A stretch of DNA of 11,475 bases, from contig JAFDCW010000242.1 of NCBI GenBank assembly GCA_019312705.1, positions 1 to 11,475 on the forward strand, in the 5' to 3' direction. The notes below the pieces were generated by a model. That model was not told the origin of the DNA. It saw only the letters and a list, made by a program, of their open reading frames with translations, and made no database searches. Positions within the stretch are counted from its first letter, which is position 1. Every line of letters starts with the position of its first letter. This document shows positions 1 through 6,978 of this stretch, in pieces. Source of the stretch: Deltaproteobacteria bacterium. Lineage in GTDB: Bacteria; Myxococcota; Polyangia; Polyangiales; B10-G4. Position numbers and translations under genes: made by a program.

Positions 1-2
1 CC

Positions 3-332
3 GCGTGCGCTCCTGTCCCCGCGAACGCCATCGGGAACCTCGGCGATGGGCACCGCGCGCACAGCATCGCAGTGCTCGATGGTTACGGTCCGGGCAGCGT
101 GTTCTCGGGCGTCTACAACGTAGACTCGGGGCGCGTGCTCATGCGCCCGAGCGGAAGCACCACCCTGCGGACCGGAGCCGCGGCTCCGCAGGCGGTGAGC
201 CAGGACGGAGGCCACGAGGCCCTCGCCGCCGAGCTCGAGGCTCTCACCGGCCTGCCCCAGGCTCGCAACATCGGCTTCGTCGCCTTCTATGACGAAATTG
301 GAAAGATTAGCGTGAGCAATTGGAAAGATTAG
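3..332 (+). CDS. C-terminal part of an RHS/polymorphic-toxin-like protein, 5' partial and frameshifted
   Basis: The frame is open from the window edge to a TAG at 330-332, about 109 residues, so the true start lies to the left. The protein reads with native character: a segment like GYGPGSVFSGVYNVDSG, then a QDGGHEAL stretch, then GFVAFYDEIGKISVS. From memory this resembles the C-terminal end of RHS-repeat or polymorphic-toxin proteins of Myxococcota, which would be large secreted or surface proteins. I cannot confirm this without a search, and no catalytic motif is evident. The last codons (NWKD) are artefacts of a tandem duplication at 296-339 that shifts the frame; the original C-terminus continues in another frame to 459. 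No immunity-type gene follows, because the next gene is convergent. Confidence 0.55.
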   Translation, partial: ACAPVPANAIGNLGDGHRAHSIAVLDGYGPGSVFSGVYNVDSGRVLMRPSGSTTLRTGAAAPQAVSQDGGHEALAAELEALTGLPQARNIGFVAFYDEIGKISVSNWKD

Positions 333-339
333 CGTGAGC
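296..339. repeat. Exact 22-bp tandem duplication inside a coding region
   Basis: Bases 296-317 and 318-339 are identical (each begins AATTGGAAAG and ends GCGTGAGC). Twenty-two is not a multiple of three, so the second copy shifts the toxin-like gene out of frame and creates the TAG at 330-332. Deleting either copy restores a continuous reading frame to 459. Confidence 0.95.
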
Positions 340-459
340 TGGGGCCCGCAATCCGTGAACTCCGCCAACTGGGGTGATGTCGCCGCACCCGTCGAACACC
401 GGCAGCCGACGATGGACGCCATCACCGAAGCGCTCGGCGTCGCGGTGACGAGCCGATGA
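340..459 (+). pseudogene. Displaced C-terminal tail of the upstream toxin-like gene
   Basis: If one copy of the 22-bp repeat at 296-339 is removed, the upstream frame runs smoothly into this stretch. It then encodes about 39 more residues, beginning WGPQSVNSANWGDVAAP and ending ALGVAVTSR, followed by TGA at 457-459. Its composition matches the upstream part (SVNSANWGD followed by RQPTMDAI). It has no start codon or ribosome site of its own. It is best read as the severed end of the same gene rather than a separate one. The family assignment is tentative; the frame relation is read directly from the sequence. Confidence 0.7.
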
Positions 460-461
460 CG

Positions 462-480
462 GCGGCGCTCGCCGCGCCGC
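462..480. terminator. GC-rich hairpin between convergent genes
   Basis: GCGGCGC at 462-468 and GCGCCGC at 474-480 are perfect inverted repeats with a 5-nt loop. The hairpin starts 3 nt after the TGA that ends the toxin-like frame and lies 39 bp beyond the end of the minus-strand SGNH-like gene. No T-tract follows on either strand, so intrinsic termination is only a guess. Confidence 0.3.
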
Positions 481-518
481 TCGAGGTCCCCTGTGCGATC
501 ACCGACGTTCAACGGAGG

Positions 519-1559
519 TCACTCGGCGTACCACGACTCGCGCAGGAAGCGGTCGTGGATCATCTGACTCACCTTGTCGAGGGCGCCGCGCGCTGGATGC
601 ACCGCGTCCGTCTGGAAGTCGCCGAGCTCGTAGCAAACACCTGAGCCGTTGGTCTCGCCGCTCGCGCAATCGGGGCCCCAGATGTAGGGGCCCCACCCGT
701 ACCAGACATCGTCGACCCTCGCGTTCTCGCGCAGCCACTCGTTGAGGGCGAGCCCTTCCTCGTAGCTCCTCGGCTCGCCGCGCATCGCTCGGTCCGAGAA
801 GCCGCCGTACATGCGGCTCGTCGTATAGACGGCCTGCACGTCCGGGAACGCGTCCGTCACGCGCCCCGAGAAGGTGCCGAGGTTGTCGAAGAACGAGAAG
901 TAGTCGCTCCCCGCGTCGGGGTAGAACGTCGAGCTGTCGTTAAATTGGTTGGCGGCTTTGTGATAGATGACGCGCACCTGATCCACGCGTAGCCCTGCGC
1001 GCGGCAAAACCGTGTCGACGCACCGATCCCAGAGCTCATCGTCGTTCGCGGAGTTGTTCCACGACTCGATCGCGTTGCCGCCGACCGCGCAGTCCACGAC
1101 CTGCACCTGGGTCGCGACGCCGGACAGGTCTCCGCGTTCGAGCTTGGCGATGTAGTCGGAACACTCCTGCGTCGAATTGCTCATCCCGATGCAGACCACG
1201 CCGACGACGCCATCTACGGCGGTGATGGTCGGCGACCCATTGTCCACGAGACGGAGCGGGAGTCCTTTGTAAGTACCCGGGGTCGACGCGCCATCGTCCC
1301 CGCGGTCAATCGGGAACGGCACGTCGGTGTCGGCTCCCGGCGGCCGCCCGCCGCCGCTTCCGGTGTCGGCGACGCTGGTATCCCCGCCACTGCCCGTGTC
1401 CGTGATGGAGGTATCGCCAATACCACCCGTGTCGGTGACGCTCGTATCGACGCTACCGCCGGTGTCGGTCGCCGCATCGACCGCGGCGTCGTCACCACAA
1501 CCAGAGAGCAAGAGCGCCATGGCCGCGCAGATGCTCCCACCCCAGCGGATTGCATGCAT
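519..1559 (-). CDS. SGNH/GDSL-hydrolase-like lipoprotein
   Basis: The protein has 346 residues. It has a lipoprotein signal peptide with lipobox LLSGC (Cys21) followed by GDD. A low-complexity linker at residues 32-70 is built from 11-residue DTGxxxDTSVT units. The folded part begins near residue 97. It carries SGNH-like blocks: IGMSNS with candidate nucleophile Ser127, AVGGN around Gly160-161, HKAANQ with Asn204 in the place of the block III Asn, and DAVHP with Asp318/His321 as the candidate acid-base pair. This predicts an ester hydrolase facing the periplasm or cell surface. The substrate is unknown; carbohydrate acetyl esters are one possibility. Spacing of the blocks fits the family, although the block III context is unusual. 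The gene lies 53 bp downstream of the Cys-rich lipoprotein gene on the same strand and may be co-transcribed with it. The ATG at 1559 is the last in-frame start before the signal peptide; no clear Shine-Dalgarno is visible. Confidence 0.75.
   Translation of the reverse strand: MHAIRWGGSICAAMALLLSGCGDDAAVDAATDTGGSVDTSVTDTGGIGDTSITDTGSGGDTSVADTGSGGGRPPGADTDVPFPIDRGDDGASTPGTYKGLPLRLVDNGSPTITAVDGVVGVVCIGMSNSTQECSDYIAKLERGDLSGVATQVQVVDCAVGGNAIESWNNSANDDELWDRCVDTVLPRAGLRVDQVRVIYHKAANQFNDSSTFYPDAGSDYFSFFDNLGTFSGRVTDAFPDVQAVYTTSRMYGGFSDRAMRGEPRSYEEGLALNEWLRENARVDDVWYGWGPYIWGPDCASGETNGSGVCYELGDFQTDAVHPARGALDKVSQMIHDRFLRESWYAE
1350..1466 (-). repeat. Asp-Thr-Gly repeat linker (33-nt units)
   Basis: This stretch encodes residues 32-70 of the SGNH-like lipoprotein: three units of DTG-xxx-DTS-x-T/A followed by a fourth partial unit. 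It is a flexible acidic tether of the kind that separates a lipid anchor from a folded domain. The DNA copies are imperfect, consistent with repeat expansion followed by divergence. Confidence 0.7.
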
Positions 1560-1612
1560 GGGCGCAGGATATCACGGGGCGGTGAGGCCAGTCGCTACTG
1601 CGCGGATGGGCG

Positions 1613-2137
1613 TCAGGGCGCGGGCCCGAACTCGCACGCTCCCGTCCCGCTGTTGCAGCGGACGGTGCCGACCAGCTCACACGGGTCGACAAAACAAGTG
1701 ACCGTCGTCCCGGTGCACACGGGGTCCGCCTCGCTCACGAGCAGCGGTCGGCAGTTGCAACCATCGCAGTAGTCGCTGAAGGCGCGGCAGTCTTCGTTCG
1801 ACGTGCAGCCGACAGGTACCGTGGCGTCACCGCTCGCGTCGGTGGCCGCGTCGGCGACCGAGCCATCCGACGCCCCGTCCGGCGCCGCGTCGGTGATTGA
1901 GCCATCCGAGGATGCGTCCGAAGATGCGTCCGAAGATGCGTCGGTCGGCGACGACGAATCGCCCGCCGTCGCGCTATCCCCAACGGAGGAGTCGGCTGGC
2001 GTAGACGAGTCCGTCGTCGGAACGCCGTCATCGCCGCAAGCCCCGACCAGGAGGGCGAGGGCGAACGCGACTAGAGCAAGAAGCGCGCGCGAAATTTGCG
2101 AAGGGCGCGGGACCGATGATTGGTGACCTTGAAGCAC
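1613..2137 (-). CDS. Cys-rich lipoprotein with Ser/Asp-rich linker
   Basis: The protein has 174 residues. A hydrophobic signal segment at about residues 18-33 ends in a lipobox-like VGAC (Cys34) followed by GDD. Residues 37-107 are a Ser/Asp/Ala/Thr low-complexity linker. The last 65 residues hold ten cysteines in a compact pattern (CxxxxxC, DYCDGCNC, then five more), suggesting a small disulfide-bonded extracellular domain. The style is common in Myxococcota outer-surface lipoproteins, but I recognise no functional family. The start is taken as GTG at 2137; it has no good Shine-Dalgarno, and no other in-frame start before the signal peptide was seen. It is divergent from the beta-helix gene across an 88-bp region and lies just upstream of the SGNH-like gene on the same strand. 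Confidence 0.7.
   Translation of the reverse strand: MLQGHQSSVPRPSQISRALLALVAFALALLVGACGDDGVPTTDSSTPADSSVGDSATAGDSSSPTDASSDASSDASSDGSITDAAPDGASDGSVADAATDASGDATVPVGCTSNEDCRAFSDYCDGCNCRPLLVSEADPVCTGTTVTCFVDPCELVGTVRCNSGTGACEFGPAP
1911..1946 (-). repeat. 12-bp tandem repeat in the lipoprotein linker
   Basis: The + strand shows GATGCGTCCGAA twice in a row (1911-1922, 1923-1934) and a third, diverged copy at 1935-1946. On the coding strand this gives the SSDA-SSDA-SSD stretch of the linker. The unit keeps the reading frame, so copy number could vary without breaking the gene. Confidence 0.85.
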
Positions 2138-2156
2138 GAATCTACGATGACAGAAT

Positions 2157-2193
2157 CACGGGACGGACGCCAAGGCGACTAGTGCGTCCCGTG
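2157..2193. promoter_or_regulatory. Inverted repeat in a divergent intergenic region
   Basis: CACGGGACG at 2157-2165 and CGTCCCGTG at 2185-2193 are perfect 9-bp inverted repeats separated by 19 bp. A smaller palindrome, CGCC-AA-GGCG, lies between them at 2168-2177. The whole element sits in the 88 bp between the oppositely oriented lipoprotein (start 2137) and beta-helix (start 2226) genes. It could be a paired operator acting on both promoters or an RNA hairpin in the beta-helix leader. No confident -10/-35 boxes were found. Confidence 0.4.
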
Positions 2194-2225
2194 CATCGAG
2201 TCCGCGACCACGCTCGAAAAGCGGC

Positions 2226-5057
2226 GTGGCCAGTTGTCGCGACCTACCGGTCTGGGCCGCGGTACGGTATTACGTTGGGGTGCCCTGCAATACCTTCTCT
2301 TGTTTCTTGCTCGCCTGCGCGACGGTTCTCCTCACCGCAGCGGGCTGCGGCGACGACGGCGGCGGCGGCGGATCTCCCGACTCCGGGTCCGGAACGGACA
2401 GCGCGACGATGCGGCCCGATGCGGGCATCGTCATTGCTCCTCCGGCGGCGGCGATGGAGCCGGCGCCCCCCGCTTTGCCGGCTTGGGCGTGCCCCGATGG
2501 CTGGCGCGTCGTCACGACCGAAGACCGGCCCGACCGGTGCGAGCCTTGGCCCGAGAGCGGCCGGGCCGCCTGCACCGGTGCTTCCGCGCACTTCCCCGGG
2601 GAACCGGGCTGCGCCACGGTTGGCGCGCCCTGCCCCCCCGGGCCCTTCGCCGAGGGGCTCCCGGCGACCGGAGTGGTCTACGTGGACGACTCGGGCAGTG
2701 GCGGGGACGGAAGCGTCGGGGCCCCCTTCGGGCGCCTCGCGGACGCGCTCACGGCGGTGACTTCGGGCGACACGATCGCGCTCTCCAAGGGCGACCATGT
2801 CGGTGACCTGGTGATTCCCGCGGGCGTCACGGTCCGGGGCGCCTGCGCCGACGAGACTCGGGTCTCCTCGGGGACCACTGCCGGCGACGACGGCATCTTG
2901 CGCACCACCGCCGCCGGGGTCGTCGTCCGAGACGTGCATCTCACGGCCGCGGCCCAGCCGGGCTTCTCGGTCACCGGGGGCATGGCGGAGCTGCAAGGCG
3001 TCTTCATCTCCAACACCGAATCTCGCGGTGTCATGGTGACCGGAGCGGGAACCATCTCGCTCCGGGACGTCGTCATCCGGGGTGTGACGAGTCGGGCGAG
3101 CGACGGCAGAGGCGGCCAAGGCCTGCTCATCCAGGCGGGCTCGTCGGCGACTCTACGTCGCGTCGCGGTCTCCGAGTGCCAGGGGGCTGGCGCCGCGGTC
3201 TTCGACGCCGACAGCGCCCTCGACGCGCAGGACCTAGCCATCCACACGGTGCGCGGAATCACGGCTGACGGCGCCGGAGGCTCGGGAATCTTCGGGGTCA
3301 TCATGACGACGACCACCGGCGCCCGCGTCGTGATCGAGGATACACGGTCAGCCGCCGTCGGCGCGTTCACGAACAGTACGGTTACGCTCGAAGACGCGGT
3401 GATTCGTCAGACGGGCCCCGCCGACCCTGGCGCTGCGGGCGGGCGCTTTGGTCGCGCCCTCGTCGCCGAGGGTGGGTCGACGTCGACCCTACGACGCGGC
3501 TACGTCGAGGACGCTCGGGATATTGGCGCCGTCGCGTCGGGTAACGACAGCCGGATCGTGCTCGAAGACGTTTCGCTCACGAACGTGCAGGAAGAAGAGA
3601 GCACGGGGGCACCCGGAAGATGCGCGCTGGCTCAGGGGGGCGGCACCGTGGAGACCCGCCGCGTGCACCTGTCGACTTGCTTCGGCCAGGGGCTCTCGGT
3701 TATCGGTTTTCGAAGCGGTGGCGTCATCGAAGACACGACCATCACGGATATCCAAGCCCAGCGTCCCAGCGGGGAGTTGGGCTACGGGCTCTCGGTCCAA
3801 GCCGGGGCGACGGTCACTCTCTCCCGGGTGCGCGTCGACGGCGCCCACGACATCGGGATGACCATCATGGATGAGGCGACGGTCACTGGCTCGGATGTCA
3901 CGGTCCGCGACGTGCGCGCCGGTATGGCGAGCGTCGCGGGCGGCCGCGGGTTGGAGATCGACCAGGCATCCACCGTGACCCTCGATCGCTTGCTGGTCGA
4001 GGAGAGCCGCGACCTCGGCCTCTTCGTCGCAGGGGCGGGCACGACGGTCGCTCTGACATCGGTCATCGTCCGGGACACCCTGGGCCAGGAGGACGGCACC
4101 CGAGGGCGCGGGGTGAGCCTCCAGGCGGGTGCCTCGGGGTCGATTCGAGCCCTACAGGTCGACCGCGCTCGCGGCGGCGGGATCGTCGTCGATGGCGGTG
4201 ACCTGCCGACGGACTTCGAGCTCGAGGACGTCGTGGTGCGTGACGTCGTCGCCGACAGCGACAACGGCGCCGGTCTCACGGTCGTCGGCGCGGCGACGAC
4301 GGTCGACGTGCGGCGCATGGTGATCGAACGAGTGCCCCTCGCGGGCGTCTTGGTTGGCTTCGCCGCGACGCTGATCGCCGAGGACGTCACCGTCGACGAC
4401 GTGGCCGCCGACTCGGTCGGAGAATTCGGCCGGGGGATCAACCTACAGATGGGGGCGCAGGCGGCCTTCTCCCGCGTGCTCGTCGACCGCAGCAAGGAGC
4501 TCGGTCTCTACGCCGGGGGCCCCGGCACCCTCTTGACCGTCGAGGATTTCGTCGTTCGCGAGACCACCAGCCGGACGAGCGACGGTAGATACGGACGTGG
4601 CGCGAGCATCGAGGCGGGCGGCGCTTTGGTTGCCCGCCGCGGACGCTTCGAGGACAGCCAGGATACCGGTGTCGCGGCCCTCGCCGGCTCGTCGGCGACG
4701 CTCGAGGACGTCCAGATCCTGCGCGTGACCCCTAGAAGCTGCGTCGCCGCGGCCTGCAGCGGCGACGGGGCTGGCCACGGTGTGGCCGTATCGAGCGCTT
4801 CGACGGTCACCGTCACGAACTTCGTCATCTCCGAGGCGGCGCTCTGCGGGCTCATGCTCGCCCAGGGCGGTGAGGCGGACTTGATGAGCGGTGAGGTCCG
4901 GGCAAGCACCATCGGCGTATGTATCCAGACCGATGACTTCGACATCGGGCGTCTGATGGACGAGGTCTCCTACTCGGACAATGGCGCGAACCTCAACTCC
5001 ACGTCACTGCCCGTGCCGGAGGGGTCCTCGCCCCTCGAACCATCGGCGATGGACTGA
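2226..5057 (+). CDS. Large lipoprotein with right-handed parallel beta-helix repeats
   Basis: The protein has 943 residues from GTG 2226. GTG 2280 gives a more normal 22-residue signal peptide before the lipobox-like TAAGC (Cys41 in the longer numbering) and may be the true start; neither has a strong Shine-Dalgarno. After a Gly/Ser/Asp linker comes a Cys-containing region (residues 89-146) with CPDGW and AHFPGEPGC motifs. Next comes an entry segment at about 150-200 (VVYVDDSGSGGDGS, then APFGRLADAL and GVTVRGAC) typical of DUF1565/pectin-lyase-like beta-helices. Residues about 296-905 are eleven repeats of roughly 55 residues, each starting near a GRGxxIQAG-type motif, pairing a short coil with a longer coil that ends in an S-D-G-rich loop. 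No lyase active site is evident, so a binding, adhesive or structural surface role is inferred. The next gene starts 30 bp later, suggesting an operon. Confidence 0.8.
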   Translation: MASCRDLPVWAAVRYYVGVPCNTFSCFLLACATVLLTAAGCGDDGGGGGSPDSGSGTDSATMRPDAGIVIAPPAAAMEPAPPALPAWACPDGWRVVTTEDRPDRCEPWPESGRAACTGASAHFPGEPGCATVGAPCPPGPFAEGLPATGVVYVDDSGSGGDGSVGAPFGRLADALTAVTSGDTIALSKGDHVGDLVIPAGVTVRGACADETRVSSGTTAGDDGILRTTAAGVVVRDVHLTAAAQPGFSVTGGMAELQGVFISNTESRGVMVTGAGTISLRDVVIRGVTSRASDGRGGQGLLIQAGSSATLRRVAVSECQGAGAAVFDADSALDAQDLAIHTVRGITADGAGGSGIFGVIMTTTTGARVVIEDTRSAAVGAFTNSTVTLEDAVIRQTGPADPGAAGGRFGRALVAEGGSTSTLRRGYVEDARDIGAVASGNDSRIVLEDVSLTNVQEEESTGAPGRCALAQGGGTVETRRVHLSTCFGQGLSVIGFRSGGVIEDTTITDIQAQRPSGELGYGLSVQAGATVTLSRVRVDGAHDIGMTIMDEATVTGSDVTVRDVRAGMASVAGGRGLEIDQASTVTLDRLLVEESRDLGLFVAGAGTTVALTSVIVRDTLGQEDGTRGRGVSLQAGASGSIRALQVDRARGGGIVVDGGDLPTDFELEDVVVRDVVADSDNGAGLTVVGAATTVDVRRMVIERVPLAGVLVGFAATLIAEDVTVDDVAADSVGEFGRGINLQMGAQAAFSRVLVDRSKELGLYAGGPGTLLTVEDFVVRETTSRTSDGRYGRGASIEAGGALVARRGRFEDSQDTGVAALAGSSATLEDVQILRVTPRSCVAAACSGDGAGHGVAVSSASTVTVTNFVISEAALCGLMLAQGGEADLMSGEVRASTIGVCIQTDDFDIGRLMDEVSYSDNGANLNSTSLPVPEGSSPLEPSAMD
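3108..4940 (+). repeat. Eleven-fold repeat of about 55 codons in the beta-helix gene
   Basis: Repeat starts, recognised by a G-x-G/A-hydrophobic motif (for example GGQGLLIQAG, LGYGLSVQAG, FGRGINLQMG, YGRGASIEAG), fall near residues 296, 352, 408, 463, 518, 572, 627, 680, 734, 789 and 850. The spacing is 53-56 residues except the last, which is about 61. Each unit is about 165 nt, and the copies have diverged at DNA level. The period is about two beta-helix coils rather than one, because every second turn carries a longer loop. Boundaries are approximate. Confidence 0.7.
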
Positions 5058-5071
5058 TCCGGAGCGAGGGC

Positions 5072-5078
5072 AGGGGGG
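5072..5078 (+). promoter_or_regulatory. Ribosome binding site for the 5088 gene
   Basis: AGGGGGG lies 9 nt before ATG 5088, which supports that start over the in-frame ATG at 5100. It falls inside the 30-bp gap after the beta-helix stop, consistent with translation from a shared transcript. Confidence 0.55.
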
Positions 5079-5087
5079 ATACGTCCG

Positions 5088-6164
5088 ATGCCGCGTCTGA
5101 TGGGATCATGGTCGAAATGTGCGTGGGCGCTCGTCTATCTCGCTTGCCTCGTGCATGCGATGGGCTGCGGGGCCTCGACCGGCACGTCGAACCCGGACGA
5201 CCAGGGCGTGCGAAGCGGAGGCCAGCACTGGGCCGACTCGGGGGCTCGCCAGTTGCCGACGACGACCCTCGACGAGTCATCCGCCCGGCGGGCGACGGAG
5301 GGTGGTTGGCATGCGAACTCGCTCTTTCCGCACCAGACGTGGCCCGATGTGGTCGGGCGCAGGCGCGGCATCGTGATGTCGGCGGGAGCCCAAGCGTGGG
5401 GCGGGAGCATCTTGTGGGGGCGCAGCTTCGACCTGAGCGAGACGCGCACCGAGTACCGCTTCTACGCCGAGGGGTCGTCCGCCTACGCGGTCTATTGGGC
5501 GTCGCCGGACGGGCGCGGAAACAACCCGATGGGATGGAACGTGCTCGACGAGCGCGGGGCGGAGCAGCCGTATCCGTCAGCGATGTTTCAATACGACACT
5601 CCCAACGAGTGGGGGCTTCACCGAAGAGCGCATCTCGTGGAGGTCGAGGCGCTGCAGCTCGCGACCAGCTCCAACTCGGGGCTGCACTTCGTCATTCGAA
5701 GCGCTCGCGTGCTCGATGCGACCCCCGGCTACCCGCTGGTCGTGGAGGATGCGCTGATGCAGCTTCGCGCGCGTTTCGACCGGGAGCTCGTCGCCAGCGC
5801 CCGTGACATCGAGCGCATCCTCGGCGAGGGCCGCGAGCCGGTACCCGCCGACCACGAGCGTCAGGCCACCGATGCGGCGACGATCGCCGTGTTCCCGACG
5901 TGGCTGGACGCCGAGCGTGTGATGGACGTCGTCTTCATCGCGAGGTACCGCGAGGTGCACCTCGGCCCCTCCCAGACCCGCATGAGCCAGTGTCCGCCCT
6001 GTCTTTGCGACTCTCGGGGCTGCGCTCCATGCGTGAGGTGCATGCCCCGAGAGGAGACCTTCCGTCCCCAGGTGACGGCCGGCTACGAGATGGCCGCCCG
6101 CTATCGGGTGAGCCACGACGGTCGCGTCGTCGGCGAAGAGATCTTCGAGGCCAAGTCGTACTGA
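5088..6164 (+). CDS. Lipoprotein of unknown function with a C-terminal six-cysteine cluster
   Basis: The protein has 358 residues. The N-terminus has a hydrophobic signal segment ending in a lipobox-like AMGC (Cys27). Residues 28-70 look like a flexible linker. The middle (about 75-240) contains Trp/Tyr-rich beta-like segments such as QAWGGSILWGRSFDLSE, EYRFYAEGS and YAVYWASPDG. A helical stretch at about 222-248 (ALMQLRARFDRELVASARDIERIL) follows. Near the end, residues 302-318 form CxxCxCxxxxCxxCxxC, followed by about 40 residues to the stop. I recognise no family. The cluster could bind metal or form disulfides; in a lipoprotein outside the cytoplasm, disulfides are perhaps more likely. 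It follows the beta-helix gene by 30 bp, so a joint role at the envelope is plausible but unproven. Confidence 0.65.
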   Translation: MPRLMGSWSKCAWALVYLACLVHAMGCGASTGTSNPDDQGVRSGGQHWADSGARQLPTTTLDESSARRATEGGWHANSLFPHQTWPDVVGRRRGIVMSAGAQAWGGSILWGRSFDLSETRTEYRFYAEGSSAYAVYWASPDGRGNNPMGWNVLDERGAEQPYPSAMFQYDTPNEWGLHRRAHLVEVEALQLATSSNSGLHFVIRSARVLDATPGYPLVVEDALMQLRARFDRELVASARDIERILGEGREPVPADHERQATDAATIAVFPTWLDAERVMDVVFIARYREVHLGPSQTRMSQCPPCLCDSRGCAPCVRCMPREETFRPQVTAGYEMAARYRVSHDGRVVGEEIFEAKSY

Positions 6165-6205
6165 CGGCCGCGCCGAGCGTCGTGACCAGCATTGTCGACA
6201 CCGAG

Positions 6206-6226
6206 CGCGTTCAGCCCTAGAACGCG
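6206..6226 (+). promoter_or_regulatory. Hairpin directly upstream of the NnrU-family start codon
   Basis: CGCGTTC at 6206-6212 and GAACGCG at 6220-6226 are perfect inverted repeats with a 7-nt loop, extendable by one G-U pair. The hairpin ends 3 nt before ATG 6230, where a Shine-Dalgarno would normally lie, and no Shine-Dalgarno is visible. It may limit translation of this gene or mark the end of the upstream transcript, but it lacks a T-tract. Confidence 0.4.
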
Positions 6227-6229
6227 TTG

Positions 6230-6799
6230 ATGCTCTTCTTCGTCATCGGCCTGGTTGTCTTCTTGGGCATTCACTCGCTCTCCATCGTCTCCCGAGACTT
6301 CCGCAACCGGCTCGTCGAACGCCTCGGACCGGGCGCCTTCAAGGGCGTCTACTCGCTCATCTCGATCGCAGGCTTCGTGCTTCTAGTCTGGGGCTACGGG
6401 CAGGCGCGACAGGCGCCGGTCGTCCTCTTCCATGCACCGGTCTGGATACGCCACCTCGTCTGGCTCCTGATGGCCCCGGTCTTTCCGCTGCTGCTGGCGA
6501 TGTACCTACCGGGAAAGATACAGAGCAAGGTCAAGCACCCCATGCTGACCGCGGTGAAGACCTGGGCGCTCGCTCATCTGCTCGCCAACGGAACCCTGGC
6601 CGATCTGCTGCTCTTCGGTGGCTTTCTGGCCTGGGCGGTCGTCGATCGCATCTCGGTCAAGGGGCGCCCCGATACGAAGGCGCCGGTGCCGCGGGGCTGG
6701 GGCCTCGGCGACGCGATTGCCATCATCGCCGGCCTCGGCCTCTATGCCGCCTTCTTCCTCTGGCTGCACCCGCTGCTCATCGGCGTCGCCGTCCGCTGA
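6230..6799 (+). CDS. NnrU-family integral membrane protein
   Basis: The protein has 189 residues from ATG 6230; an in-frame TTG at 6227 is less likely, because family members typically begin directly with the hydrophobic segment. Family-like features are: the first membrane segment with His15 (GIHSLSI), then RLGPGAFKGVYSLISIAGFVL around residues 32-52, then KHPMLTAVKTWALAHLLANG in the middle, and a C-terminal segment ending LHPLLIGVAV. About five or six membrane segments are visible (about 2-19, 43-57, 67-86, 100-118, 123-137, 157-186). NnrU was named from denitrification gene clusters, but its biochemical role is unclear and no nitrogen-oxide genes are visible here. It follows the Cys-cluster lipoprotein by 65 bp and converges on a minus-strand gene. 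Confidence 0.85.
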   Translation: MLFFVIGLVVFLGIHSLSIVSRDFRNRLVERLGPGAFKGVYSLISIAGFVLLVWGYGQARQAPVVLFHAPVWIRHLVWLLMAPVFPLLLAMYLPGKIQSKVKHPMLTAVKTWALAHLLANGTLADLLLFGGFLAWAVVDRISVKGRPDTKAPVPRGWGLGDAIAIIAGLGLYAAFFLWLHPLLIGVAVR

Positions 6800-6826
6800 G
6801 CGCGGGCACCACGGAGCCGCCGTAGC

Positions 6827-6978
6827 TCAGGGGCAGAGGCCCGAGGGGCAGGTGTTGCAGGTCACGTTGCGTCCGTTGACGCTGCAGATCGAGCCGGAGG
6901 GGCAAACCGAACACGCGCAGCTCTCTTCGATGGTCATGTCACCGCACGCGTTCTCCCGGCACTCCACGAGGAGCCGGC
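6827..6978 (-). pseudogene. Displaced Cys-rich C-terminus of the lipoprotein gene to its right
   Basis: Reading leftward from about 6978, this frame encodes LLVECRENACGD, then ESCACSVCPSGS and CNTCPSGLCP, then TGA at 6829-6827. It has ten closely spaced cysteines in about 48 residues, just like the end of a myxobacterial-style Cys-rich protein, and it has no start or ribosome site of its own. The upstream gene (start 7500) runs in a frame one base away and loses Cys-rich character just where this begins. With one base added near 6962-6978 the two join into a 224-residue protein. It is therefore treated as the severed end of that gene. Confidence 0.7.

Noticed and set aside
1911..1946. CRISPR-like short repeats
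   Set aside because: The 12-bp units are in-frame coding repeats with no spacers. No CRISPR array or cas gene is present in the window.
2244..3119. Long minus-strand open frame opposite the beta-helix gene
   Set aside because: Its Arg/Gly/His-rich composition is typical of a shadow frame in GC-rich DNA. The + strand frame shows clear beta-helix repeats.
6816..6839. tRNA-like 5' half (GCCGCCG, TA, GCTC, AGGGGCA, GAGG)
   Set aside because: There is no matching anticodon arm, T-arm or 3' acceptor strand downstream, the D-stem has a mismatch, and the stretch overlaps the Cys-rich coding tail that ends at 6827.
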